Part shown: positions 8,853 through 16,771 of the stretch, piece after piece
Numbering within the stretch: the first letter of the stretch is position 1
How the letters are laid out: the number at the start of each line of letters is the position of its first letter
Source: an uncultured Blautia sp.
GTDB lineage: Bacteria > Bacillota > Clostridia > Lachnospirales > Lachnospiraceae
Assembly: GCA_937900135.1 (NCBI GenBank)
Contig: CALCDJ010000018.1
Span: 4,590-68,589, forward strand
DNA: 64,000 bases
Reading direction: 5' to 3'
Program-made: the position numbers and the translations under genes
The notes under the pieces: model-generated
What the model was told of the DNA's origin: nothing
Database searches by the model: none
Seen by the model: the letters and a program-made list of their open reading frames with translations, nothing else

Positions 8853-8998
8853 CCCGGACAAAGAAACATAAGTTTTTCCGGGCGAGGAGCGTCGTTCGGG
8901 TTTTTACTGTACTGCGTACAAAAATAGTTTGCGAGGGAATCCGTGTTCCGGAGTGAGAGGATGCCAGAGAGCATCGACCGAAAGTACAGGAGGATCTT
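8853..8998 (+). promoter_or_regulatory. Structured leader (candidate riboswitch or attenuator) of thiW
   Basis: About 145 nt. CCCGGAC (8853-8859) can pair with TCCGGG (8877-8882), or with GTTCGGG (8894-8900). The second pairing is followed at once by T5 and would act as a terminator, so the two are mutually exclusive. Downstream come small stems, including GATGC/GCATC around CAGAGA, and the segment GAGTGAGAGG...GACCG, which recalls one side of a TPP aptamer. The hallmark GGATAATGCCAG strand is absent, so this is not a canonical TPP riboswitch. Ligand undetermined. Confidence 0.5.
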
Positions 8999-9517
8999 AT
9001 GAAAAATGTCAATGTGAAGAAACTTGCCCTTGCGGGTATCCTGGTAGCTGTGGGTGTTGTGTGCTCCCCCTTTTCTATTCCGGTGGGTGCATCGAAATGT
9101 GCTCCGACTCAGCACTTTATCAACATCCTGGGCGGTGTATTCTTAGGACCTGTTTACGGGGTAAGCATGGCATTTGTCACAAGCCTTCTCAGAAACCTGA
9201 TGGGGACAGGAACGTTGCTTGCGTTTCCAGGTTCCATGTGCGGAGCGCTGCTTTGCGGTCTTTTGTACAAATATGGAAAACATCTCCCCTATGCGTATCT
9301 GGGAGAATTGTTTGGGACGTCTGTCATCGGAGGGTTTTTAAGCTATCCAGTTGCCACACTTCTTATGGGAAGTGAAAGCGCAGTGTTTGGCTTTGTAATG
9401 CCATTCTTTATTTCCAGTCTGGGAGGAACCATTCTTGCTGTGTTCCTGGTGACTGCCATGAAGAATATGAAAATCTTCGATCTGTATCTTCAGACGGATC
9501 CGAAACAGCTTTCGTAA
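8999..9517 (+). CDS. thiW: ThiW, thiazole/thiamine-precursor ECF transporter S component
   Basis: 172 residues with about five or six membrane helices. The N-terminal ALAGILVAVGVVCSPFSIPVGA and KCAPTQHFINILGGVFLGP match ThiW, an S component that hands the thiamine precursor (thiazole) to a shared ECF energising module. That module is not encoded in the window. GGAGGATCTT precedes the ATG. It is next to thiM-thiED, and both transcripts have thiamine-type control regions, which supports precursor salvage rather than de novo synthesis. Confidence 0.9.
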   Translation: MKNVNVKKLALAGILVAVGVVCSPFSIPVGASKCAPTQHFINILGGVFLGPVYGVSMAFVTSLLRNLMGTGTLLAFPGSMCGALLCGLLYKYGKHLPYAYLGELFGTSVIGGFLSYPVATLLMGSESAVFGFVMPFFISSLGGTILAVFLVTAMKNMKIFDLYLQTDPKQLS

Positions 9518-9552
9518 CAGCTTTTTTGTAGCTGCTTACAACAAAAAATGAA

Positions 9553-9642
9553 AAGCGGGGTGCTTGCAGAAAGCAGGCTGAGAGTAAGCTGGTATTGCTT
9601 TGACCCGGAAACCTGATTTGGATAATGCCAACGTAGGGATCA
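9553..9642 (+). promoter_or_regulatory. TPP riboswitch (THI element)
   Basis: Contains the conserved GCGGGGTGC start, CTGAGAG, GACCCGGAAACCTGATTTGG and GGATAATGCCAACGTAGGGA, the thiamine-pyrophosphate aptamer signature. CTGCAT at its 3' end (9643-9648) can pair with ATGCAG (9657-9662), the left strand of the following terminator, giving an antiterminator when TPP is scarce. Confidence 0.95.
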
Positions 9643-9656
9643 TCTGCATATAGAAG

Positions 9657-9692
9657 ATGCAGGTATGCTGTCTTGGCATACCTGCATTTTTT
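9657..9692 (+). terminator. Expression-platform terminator of the TPP riboswitch
   Basis: ATGCAGGTATGC and GCATACCTGCAT form a perfect 12-pair stem ending in T6. It should form when TPP is bound, switching off thiM-thiED. Confidence 0.93.
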
Positions 9693-9733
9693 CCGCCTGA
9701 AAAGCCTGAAGCACCCCAAAAAAAGGAGTTAAA

Positions 9734-10552
9734 ATGAAAGAATATCTGGAACGGGTACGAAGTACCGGGCCCATGATTCATAATATTACCAATTACGTTA
9801 CTGCCAATGATGTGGCGAACCTGCTTCTTGCCTGCGGAGCCAGTCCCATTATGTCCGATGAATCAGATGAGGTAGAAGAAATTACAGCCAGATGTGACGG
9901 ATTGAATCTAAATATGGGAACCATTCATAAAGACCGGATTCCTGTCATGTGTAAGGCTGGAAAGATGGCAAATCAGAAAGGACATCCTGTGTTGCTGGAC
10001 CCGGTGGGGATATGTGCCAGCCGATTTCGCCAGGAAGCTGCTTCCAGGCTTATCCAGGAAGTCCATTTTTCAGCCATTCGGGGGAATGCTTCCGAATTAA
10101 AAATGTTGATGGAAGGAAAGGGGCATGCCAGTGGCGTGGATGCCGCTTTATCTGACGGGATAACCAGGGAAAATCTGATGGAAAACATTGCTGTCTTAAA
10201 GAACTATGCAGCCACATCCAAGTGTATTGTGGCAGCAACCGGAGCCATTGATCTGGTAGCAGATGCTGACAGGTGTTACGTGATCCGAAATGGATGTTCA
10301 CAGATGAGCAAAGTTACGGGAACGGGATGTCAGTTATCCGCGCTGATTACTGCCTTTCTTGCAGCCAGTCCCAAAGAGCCGCTGGAAGCTGTGGCAGCTG
10401 CAGTCTGTACCATGGGCGTAGCAGGAGAGCTTGCATGGTCCCGGATGAAAGAGACAGATGGAAATGCGACATATCGGAACCGCATCATTGATGCGGTATC
10501 ACAGATGACAGGAGAGGAGCTGGAAAGGGGAGCAGATTATGAAGTGCAATAG
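9734..10552 (+). CDS. thiM: Hydroxyethylthiazole kinase ThiM
   Basis: 272 residues, normal length. Phosphorylates 4-methyl-5-(2-hydroxyethyl)thiazole for thiamine salvage. The N-terminal VRSTGPMIHNITNYVTANDV and ACGASPIMSD segments are characteristic, as are PVLLDPVGICAS, AIRGNASELKML and the C-terminal VTGTGCQLSALI, which holds the catalytic Cys and the ATP-site loop. AAAAGGAG precedes the ATG. Controlled by the TPP riboswitch; overlaps the next gene by 14 bases. Confidence 0.96.
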   Translation: MKEYLERVRSTGPMIHNITNYVTANDVANLLLACGASPIMSDESDEVEEITARCDGLNLNMGTIHKDRIPVMCKAGKMANQKGHPVLLDPVGICASRFRQEAASRLIQEVHFSAIRGNASELKMLMEGKGHASGVDAALSDGITRENLMENIAVLKNYAATSKCIVAATGAIDLVADADRCYVIRNGCSQMSKVTGTGCQLSALITAFLAASPKEPLEAVAAAVCTMGVAGELAWSRMKETDGNATYRNRIIDAVSQMTGEELERGADYEVQ

Positions 10553-11969
10553 AGAAATGATGAAGCTGTATGGGGTGACTGACAGAAGCTGGCTGGGAGC
10601 CAGAACCTTGTATGAGCAGGTAGAGGCCGCGATCAAAGGAGGCGCTACCATAATACAGCTGAGAGAAAAGAAGATGCCAGAGGAAGAATTTCTTCAGGAA
10701 GCCAGAGAATTAAAAATGCTGTGCAATGCTTATAAGATTCCATTCATTATCAATGATAATATTTCCGTTGCCCTTGCAATGGATGCAGATGGAGTGCATC
10801 TTGGTCAGGGGGATATGGAACTGAAGCAGGCCAGAGAAATCTTAGGACCGGATAAAATCATTGGGGTATCGGCTCACAACGTAGAAGAAGCTGTGCAGGC
10901 AGAAAAAAACGGAGCTGATTATCTTGGAGCCGGAGCTGTTTTTACCACAGCATCCAAGGCGGATGTCACCAGCTTATCCATGGAGACCTTAAAGGAAATC
11001 TGTGAGGCAGTATCCATTCCTGTGGTTGCCATTGGAGGAATCTCTGAAGAAAACATGGATCAGCTGAAGGGAACAGGAATCAGTGGCGTGGCAGTAATCA
11101 GTGCCTTATTTGCACAGGCAGATGTGTGTCAGGCAGCCACCCGGCTTTGTGAAAAACTTTCATATATAATAGAAAAAGGGAAAAAAAGAAAAACAGCTCT
11201 GACGATTGCAGGAAGTGATTCCAGCGGAGGGGCCGGAATTCAGGCAGATATCAAAACGATGATTGCAAACGGCGTGTATGCAATGAGCGCCATTACTGCG
11301 CTGACTGCGCAGAATACCCTGGGAGTATCCGGGATTATGGAAGTTACACCGGAGTTTCTGGGACAGCAGATGGATTGTATTTTTACGGATATCCGTCCCG
11401 ATGCGGTAAAAATCGGTATGGTTTCTTCGGGAGAGCTGATTTCCGTGATCGCAGAAAAACTGATCCAGTATCAGGCGGAGAATATTGTGGTGGACCCTGT
11501 GATGGTTTCTACCAGCGGTTCACGTCTGATCAGCGAGGAGGCTGTGGAGCTTTTAAAGAAAAAACTTCTCCCGTTAGCTTCTGTGGTAACCCCCAATATC
11601 CCAGAGGCAGAGGTCCTTTTCGGAAATTCCATAAAAACGCCGGAAGATATGGAACGGGCAGCAGAACGGATTGGAGAGACTTATCATTGTGCAGTTCTTT
11701 TAAAAGGCGGCCACCAGTTAAACGATGCCAATGATTATTTATGGCAGGCAGGAGAAGGACGGTGGTTTGTGGGAAAAAGGATCAACAATCCCAATACGCA
11801 TGGGACTGGCTGCACACTTTCCAGCGCCATTGCCTCTAATCTTGCCAAAGGGTATTCGCTGGAGGTTTCTGTACAAAACGCCAAGGAGTATCTTTCCGGT
11901 GCATTACGTGCCATGCTGAATCTTGGAGCCGGAAGCGGACCACTGGATCATGGATTTGGGAGCTGGTGA
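10539..11969 (+). CDS. thiED: ThiE-ThiD fusion: thiamine-phosphate synthase / HMP(-P) kinase
   Basis: 476 residues. Residues 1 to about 212 are ThiE: LYGVTDRSWLG, GGATIIQLREKKM, DGVHLGQGDM, and a phosphate-binding PVVAIGGISEENM loop. Residues from about 220 are ThiD: ALTIAGSDSSGGAGIQADIK, VVDPVMVSTSGS, NIPEAEVLFG and NPNTHGTGCTLSSAIASN. The fusion couples phosphorylation of the pyrimidine with its joining to thiazole phosphate. GAAAGGGG supports the ATG at 10539, inside the end of thiM, so the two are translationally coupled. Together with ThiW and ThiM it gives a full salvage set; no thiC or thiG is present. Confidence 0.95.
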   Translation: MKCNREMMKLYGVTDRSWLGARTLYEQVEAAIKGGATIIQLREKKMPEEEFLQEARELKMLCNAYKIPFIINDNISVALAMDADGVHLGQGDMELKQAREILGPDKIIGVSAHNVEEAVQAEKNGADYLGAGAVFTTASKADVTSLSMETLKEICEAVSIPVVAIGGISEENMDQLKGTGISGVAVISALFAQADVCQAATRLCEKLSYIIEKGKKRKTALTIAGSDSSGGAGIQADIKTMIANGVYAMSAITALTAQNTLGVSGIMEVTPEFLGQQMDCIFTDIRPDAVKIGMVSSGELISVIAEKLIQYQAENIVVDPVMVSTSGSRLISEEAVELLKKKLLPLASVVTPNIPEAEVLFGNSIKTPEDMERAAERIGETYHCAVLLKGGHQLNDANDYLWQAGEGRWFVGKRINNPNTHGTGCTLSSAIASNLAKGYSLEVSVQNAKEYLSGALRAMLNLGAGSGPLDHGFGSW

Positions 11970-12030
11970 AACGGCTATCTTTTGACATAATATACAAAAA
12001 GAAAGAGTATATTTTGGCGGATATTTCTAA

Positions 12031-12059
12031 TAGACAAATAGATAAGATTTTGCTATGAT
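12031..12059 (+). promoter_or_regulatory. Promoter of the licT-bgl operon
   Basis: TAGACA, 17 bases, TATGAT. The predicted start lies near 12066, just upstream of the first antiterminator site. Confidence 0.65.
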
Positions 12060-12083
12060 TTCTACAGTTAAAAAAGGAATTCG

Positions 12084-12126
12084 TAGGATTGTTACTGAAA
12101 TATACTTTATCGTCAGGCAAGACCTA
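12084..12126 (+). promoter_or_regulatory. RAT 1: ribonucleic antiterminator site for LicT
   Basis: GGATTGTTACTGA and TCAGGCAAGACC are the two halves of the BglG/LicT RAT consensus. The right half overlaps the left strand of the terminator that follows, so LicT binding would prevent terminator formation. Confidence 0.92.
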
Positions 12127-12166
12127 TAGTATTTTTGTAAGGGAATACTATAAGGTCTTTTTTTAT
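12119..12166 (+). terminator. LicT-controlled leader terminator
   Basis: AAGACCTATAGTATT and AATACTATAAGGTCTT form a long stem with a T7 run. It lies 80 bases upstream of licT and overlaps RAT 1, the standard attenuation arrangement. Confidence 0.92.
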
Positions 12167-12246
12167 TTATAATTTTTATTATTTTAAAAAATGGCAGACT
12201 ATTTATAATGGATGTTGCAGATTGTGGAAAGGGGGACAATTAAGAG

Positions 12247-13101
12247 GTGGTCATAGCAAAAATTCTGAATAATAACCTGATATTATCCAGAGATAAAGAG
12301 GGAAAAGAAATTATTGTCAAGGGATGTGGAATAGCTTTTCAGAAGAAACGGGGAGAAAAAATAGACCCGTCTAAAATCGAAAAAATTTTTGTTCCAGAAA
12401 ACAAAATCAGAAGCAGACAGATGCAGGAGTATCTGCTTTCGATACCAGAGGAATATCTGAATTTTGTACAGGAATATGTGGAAAAAATTAAGAAAAAATA
12501 CGATTTGAAATTAAATGACAGCATTTATCTGTCTCTGAGCGATCATCTAATGGGATCAGTGAAGCGGTGTAGAGAAGGAATTACGTTGAGTAATGTGCTT
12601 CTTGTGGATATTCGGCAGCTTTACCGCACGGAATATGAGATTGGTGTGGAAATGTTAAAGGAAATCAATCAAAAATTTCAGACAGAGTTTCCACTAGATG
12701 AGGCAGGATTTTTGGCGTTGCATTTTGTGAATGCGCAGGAGGGAAGCAAGGGCGATAGTTATGAAATTTCCTCCATTGTAAGTAACATTCTTGGGATAGT
12801 GAAACAATATTATCAGATTGAAAATTTTGATGAGGACAGTTTTTATTATCAAAGATTTGTGACACATCTTAAATTTTTTGCACAGAGATTTTTACATAAA
12901 GAATTACACTATGGAGAAGATACAAAACTATTTCAAATTATAAAGGAAGAATGCAGAGAAGCATATGGTTGTGTAAAAATGATTTATCTAATGATGGAGG
13001 AAACCTATCAATATACGTTAACAGAGGAAGAGATGTTTTACCTGACAATTCATATTCAGAAGATTACAGAGAAAAAGGATAGTATGGAAAGGAAAGCGTA
13101 A
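12247..13101 (+). CDS. licT: LicT/BglG-family transcriptional antiterminator
   Basis: 284 residues. Residues 1-56 are the CAT RNA-binding domain (VIAKILNNNLILSRDKEGKE, GIAFQKKRGEKID). Two PTS regulation domains follow, each with conserved His: SLSDHLMGS and EAGFLALHFVNA in PRD1, FAQRFLHKEL and EMFYLTIHIQKI in PRD2. The start is GTG at 12247 after GAAAGGGGG, the only choice that keeps the intact N-terminal strand. In this family EII phosphorylates PRD1 to inactivate the protein and HPr phosphorylates PRD2 to activate it. It binds the RAT sites before its own gene and before bglP. Confidence 0.95.
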   Translation: MVIAKILNNNLILSRDKEGKEIIVKGCGIAFQKKRGEKIDPSKIEKIFVPENKIRSRQMQEYLLSIPEEYLNFVQEYVEKIKKKYDLKLNDSIYLSLSDHLMGSVKRCREGITLSNVLLVDIRQLYRTEYEIGVEMLKEINQKFQTEFPLDEAGFLALHFVNAQEGSKGDSYEISSIVSNILGIVKQYYQIENFDEDSFYYQRFVTHLKFFAQRFLHKELHYGEDTKLFQIIKEECREAYGCVKMIYLMMEETYQYTLTEEEMFYLTIHIQKITEKKDSMERKA

Positions 13102-13128
13102 AGCCATTCCGAGAGCAAAGCGTTCATA

Positions 13129-13204
13129 TTGGATTGTTACCAGACTGTAGAGGATACGGCATCTGGGCAAGACCTTTAAAATAAACAAAAATTTTAAAGG
13201 AGGA
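13129..13204 (+). promoter_or_regulatory. RAT 2 fused to a Shine-Dalgarno-masking hairpin before bglP
   Basis: A second RAT (GGATTGTTACCAGA ... TCTGGGCAAGACC) ends inside the left strand of a perfect 10-pair hairpin: CCTTTAAAAT at 13173-13182 with ATTTTAAAGG at 13191-13200. No T-tract follows. Instead the right strand contains the first half of the bglP Shine-Dalgarno AAAGGAGG. LicT binding should open the ribosome binding site, so control here looks translational. Confidence 0.75.
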
Positions 13205-13212
13205 ACAAAGGA

Positions 13213-15084
13213 ATGAAAAGAGACTATGGAAAAGCGGCAGATACGATGATTGCTGCCCTGGGTGGAAAGGAGAACATTACAAGAGTATTTCATTGTATGA
13301 CAAGGCTTCGCTTCTATGTAAAAGACAAAAGTCTGATCCAGGAAGAAAAAATCAAAGAGATAGCAGGAATTTCCGGTGTAAACTGGCATCAGGATCAGTT
13401 CCAGGTGATTGCTGGAAATGAGGTCAATGAAATGTATCGTGCACTGGAAGAAAAAGGAATTCCAACAGATGAGGGCGGTGTGGAAAAAAGGAAGTCAAAG
13501 GGTGGATTTAACGCAGTGATCGATACGATCACCGGATGTATGACGCCGATGATACCGGCGCTCACTGCAGCCGGTATGATCAAAGTGGTATTGACTCTTT
13601 TGAGTTATTTCCATATTTTGACAGATACCAGCAGTACCTATCAGGTGCTGAATTTTATTGGTGATGTTGCCTTTTATTTTATGCCAGTGCTGATTGCGGC
13701 CAATGCAGCAAAGGTATTCCATGTAAATCAGGCCTTGGCGCTGATTATTGCAGGTGTATTCCTTCATCCGAATTTTGTGGCAATGATTGCAGAAGAAGCT
13801 CCGATTACGTTTATCGGACTTCCGGTGACAAAAGTAAATTATGCGTATTCGGTAATTCCGGTCATCCTTATGGTTTGGATTATGTCCTACATTGAAAAGC
13901 TGGTAGATAAAATCACGCCAAGAATGGGAAAACTGATCTTGAATCCTACGCTGGTCATTTTGATCAGTGCACCAATTGCATTAGTTGCAATCGGGCCTCT
14001 TGGTGCGATCATTGGTGATGGACTGGCAGTTGTCATTGATTTCTTATCAGCAAAACTTGGATTTATTATTGTTGGTATTTTGGGCGCAGCTTTCCCGTTT
14101 ATTGTTATGACTGGCATGCACCATGCCCTGACGCCAATTGGTTTGAATGCAGTTGCGACGGGAGGAGATAAACTGATTTTTGTTTCTCAGGTGTGTTCCA
14201 ATCTGGCACAGTCAGGTGCATCCTTTGCAGTTGCCATAAGAACAAAAGACAAAAACATGAAACAGTTGGCAAGTGCGGCAGGTGTTTCTGCAATCATGGG
14301 AATTACAGAGCCGGCTCTTTATGGCGTTACTCTGAAATTAAAACGTCCGGTTGTGGCAGCAGCGATTGCTGCTGGAATCGGCGGAATTGTGGGAGGGCTT
14401 TTACAGGTCACCTTGTATATAGCTCAAAACTGTATTATGGCAATTCCAGCCTTTATTGGCGGAGATGGAATGAGAAATCTGTTATATGGCATCCTTATGA
14501 TTGTGGTATCTTTCGCAGGAGCGTTTCTTCTTACCTTTATTTTGGGGTTTGAGGATGTGCAGGAGGATGTGAAGGAAGAAGCAAAAAAAGATGCACCGGT
14601 TTTGACGGAGTCAAAATCCATGATTGAAAAAATTCAGACAGCATCTCCGGCAAGGGGAGAAATTGTAGAGCTTATGCATGTAGAGGACAGTACTTTTGCT
14701 GAAAAAGTATTAGGAGAGGGAATTGCTGTGTATCCATCAGAAGGAAAAGTTTATGCTCCGGCAGATGGAACGGTGGAAAGCATTACGGAAACAAAGCATG
14801 GAATCATGTTCCGAACAGAGGAAGGCGCAGAGCTTTTGATCCATATCGGTTTGGAAACAGTAAACTTGAAAGGGAAAGGTTTTACTGCTCACGTAACAGA
14901 TGGACAAAAGGTGAAAAAGGGACAGCTTCTGGTTGAATTTGAATTAGAGCAAATGAAAAAAGAAGGATATGACATGGTAATTCCTATGGTAGTGACTAAT
15001 GGAGATGACTTTATCAAAGTAGTTCCTATGATGAAGAACGGTGAGAAAGCAGAGCTTTCAGATATTGTATTGACCATTGTATAA
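13213..15084 (+). CDS. bglP: Beta-glucoside PTS transporter, EIIBCA
   Basis: 623 residues. Residues 1-85 form EIIB with phospho-Cys28 in FHCMTRLRFYV. The middle is the ten-helix EIIC channel (GCMTPMIPALTAAGM; MTGMHHALTPIGLN; GITEPALYGVTLKLKRP). The C-terminal 160 residues are EIIA with phospho-His544 in LLIHIGLETVNLKGKGF. The domain order B-C-A is that of BglP/BglF. It imports and phosphorylates beta-glucosides such as salicin, arbutin or cellobiose, and in this system also phosphorylates LicT. It lies between licT and the phospho-beta-glucosidase. Confidence 0.95.
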   Translation: MKRDYGKAADTMIAALGGKENITRVFHCMTRLRFYVKDKSLIQEEKIKEIAGISGVNWHQDQFQVIAGNEVNEMYRALEEKGIPTDEGGVEKRKSKGGFNAVIDTITGCMTPMIPALTAAGMIKVVLTLLSYFHILTDTSSTYQVLNFIGDVAFYFMPVLIAANAAKVFHVNQALALIIAGVFLHPNFVAMIAEEAPITFIGLPVTKVNYAYSVIPVILMVWIMSYIEKLVDKITPRMGKLILNPTLVILISAPIALVAIGPLGAIIGDGLAVVIDFLSAKLGFIIVGILGAAFPFIVMTGMHHALTPIGLNAVATGGDKLIFVSQVCSNLAQSGASFAVAIRTKDKNMKQLASAAGVSAIMGITEPALYGVTLKLKRPVVAAAIAAGIGGIVGGLLQVTLYIAQNCIMAIPAFIGGDGMRNLLYGILMIVVSFAGAFLLTFILGFEDVQEDVKEEAKKDAPVLTESKSMIEKIQTASPARGEIVELMHVEDSTFAEKVLGEGIAVYPSEGKVYAPADGTVESITETKHGIMFRTEEGAELLIHIGLETVNLKGKGFTAHVTDGQKVKKGQLLVEFELEQMKKEGYDMVIPMVVTNGDDFIKVVPMMKNGEKAELSDIVLTIV

Positions 15085-15100
15085 GAAAGGGAACAAGGGC

Positions 15101-16525
15101 ATGAGAGAAAAGAAATTTCCGAAAGACTTTTTATGGGGAGGCGCTACGGCAGCGAACCAGTATGAAGGAGGATGGGCAGAAGGCGGCAGAGGACCGTCGA
15201 TTGCAGATGTGTTGACAGGAGGAAGTGTGGATAAAGAGAGAAGGCTGACACCTCCGGCGCCATTGGAAGGAGAATTTTATCCCAATCACGAAGCGACCGA
15301 TTTTTATCATCATTGGAAAGAAGATATTGCTTTGTTTGCAGAAATGGGATTTCGAGTATATCGTTTTTCCATTTCCTGGTCCAGAATCTTTCCTATGGGA
15401 GATGAAAAGGAACCCAATGAAGAAGGCTTGAAATTTTACGATCAGGTAATACAAGAACTTGAAAAATATCATATTGAGCCACTGGTCACCATATCTCATT
15501 ATGAAAATCCATTACATCTTTCTTTAAAATATGGAGGATGGAAAAATAGAAAATTGATTGAGTTTTATCTTAATTTTGCCAGAGTATTGTTTGAACGATA
15601 TAAGGGAAAGGTAAAATATTGGCTGACTTTCAATGAGATCAATATGCTGACAGAACCATTTGGCGCTGTTTTTTGTGCAGGAATGCTGGATGATAAGGAT
15701 AATACGGAAGAGATTCGCTATCTTGCCATGCATCATCAACTGGTAGCCAGTGCGTTTGCTGTAAAAATGGCGCATGAAATCGATCCGGAATATCAGCTCG
15801 GCTGTATGCTGGCTTATCATAACGGATATCCTCTTACTTGCAAACCGGAAGATGTACTGCTCGCACAACAGCACGGACAGGTACATAATTCTATTGCCGG
15901 AGATGTACATGTGCGGGGAAACTATCCAGGGTTTGCGTATCGGTATTTTGAAGAACATGGATTTACAGTTCCAATGGAACCGGGGGATGAAGAAATTCTG
16001 AAAAATGGAACGGTAGATTTCTTTACCATCAGTTATTATTCCAGTTGTTGTGTCAGTGCAGGTGTTGATGGAGAAAAAACAGCGGGAAATGGTGGTGAAA
16101 ATATAAAAAATCCATATCTGAAAGCATCTGACTGGGGATGGCAGATTGATGCTCTTGGACTTCGTTATGTTTTGAATCAGATATATGACCGATATCAGAT
16201 TCCCATTATGATTGTGGAAAATGGGCTGGGAGCAGTGGATGAGGTGAGTCCTGACGGGGCAATCCATGATCCCTATCGTATTGACTACATGAGGCAGCAT
16301 ATCGAACAGATGAAAGAAGCAATTTATGATGGAGTGGATCTGATTGGTTATACCTGTTGGGGATGTACAGATTTGGTCAGTGCATCTACAGGAGAGATGA
16401 AAAAACGCTATGGCTTAATTTATGTGGATAAACATGATGATGGAAGCGGGAATTTCGACAGAAAGAAAAAGGATTCATTCTATTGGTATAAAAAAGTGAT
16501 AAAAAGCAATGGAGAAGAACTTTAG
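15101..16525 (+). CDS. 6-phospho-beta-glucosidase, GH1
   Basis: About 474 residues. GH1 signatures: N-terminal FPKDFLWGGATAANQYEGGW, the acid/base Glu in WLTFNEINM, the nucleophile Glu in PIMIVENGLGA, and C-terminal RKKKDSFYWYKKVI. Hydrolyses the phosphorylated beta-glucoside delivered by the PTS into glucose-6-phosphate and an aglycone or glucose. I take the ATG at 15101, with AGAAAGGG upstream, rather than the in-frame one overlapping bglP. Last gene of the operon; no clear terminator directly after it. Confidence 0.94.
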   Translation: MREKKFPKDFLWGGATAANQYEGGWAEGGRGPSIADVLTGGSVDKERRLTPPAPLEGEFYPNHEATDFYHHWKEDIALFAEMGFRVYRFSISWSRIFPMGDEKEPNEEGLKFYDQVIQELEKYHIEPLVTISHYENPLHLSLKYGGWKNRKLIEFYLNFARVLFERYKGKVKYWLTFNEINMLTEPFGAVFCAGMLDDKDNTEEIRYLAMHHQLVASAFAVKMAHEIDPEYQLGCMLAYHNGYPLTCKPEDVLLAQQHGQVHNSIAGDVHVRGNYPGFAYRYFEEHGFTVPMEPGDEEILKNGTVDFFTISYYSSCCVSAGVDGEKTAGNGGENIKNPYLKASDWGWQIDALGLRYVLNQIYDRYQIPIMIVENGLGAVDEVSPDGAIHDPYRIDYMRQHIEQMKEAIYDGVDLIGYTCWGCTDLVSASTGEMKKRYGLIYVDKHDDGSGNFDRKKKDSFYWYKKVIKSNGEEL

Positions 16526-16613
16526 TCCGTAGATTTGTTCTTGATAACGTCGGTGTACAGGGCGGATTGTCCTCTGTACGTCGGCGCGAAAGAAAAGACA
16601 GGAAAAATCCTTC

Positions 16614-16642
16614 TTGCCAATAAAAAGGGAATATGTTAATAT
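16614..16642 (+). promoter_or_regulatory. Promoter of the MATE pump leader
   Basis: TTGCCA, 17 bases, TAATAT, with an extended TGT before the -10. The predicted start is near 16649, right before the structured leader. The roughly 90 bases upstream, after bglA, also contain a GTACAGGG/CCTCTGTAC hairpin at about 16553-16577 of unclear role. Confidence 0.65.
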
Positions 16643-16648
16643 TTACCG

Positions 16649-16755
16649 GGTAAATAGAAAAAAGGAAATTCTCTTTGCCGCCGGGTAAAGAGTGAGAGGC
16701 GTCTGTACCCACACCGAAGGCCATTGAAGGTGTGGAGTTACAGGCGCTTTTTTTT
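16649..16755 (+). promoter_or_regulatory. Probable guanidine-IV (mepA motif) riboswitch with terminator
   Basis: A hairpin CTCTTTGCC-GCC-GGGTAAAGAG (16670-16691) is followed by a two-part stem, GCGTCTGTA/TACAGGCGC enclosing CCACACC/GGTGTGG, ending in T8. This short hairpin-plus-terminator leader directly in front of a MATE transporter matches what is known of the mepA motif in Clostridia. The aptamer identity is from memory of the motif, not from a covariance search; the terminator is plain in the sequence. Confidence 0.65.
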
Positions 16756-16771
16756 CTGGAAAGGACATATA

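Noticed and set aside
16633..16653. Possible leader peptide MLIFTG before the MATE gene
   Set aside because: Its ATG falls within the extended -10 of the likely promoter, so it would not be transcribed; the leader is better explained as a riboswitch.
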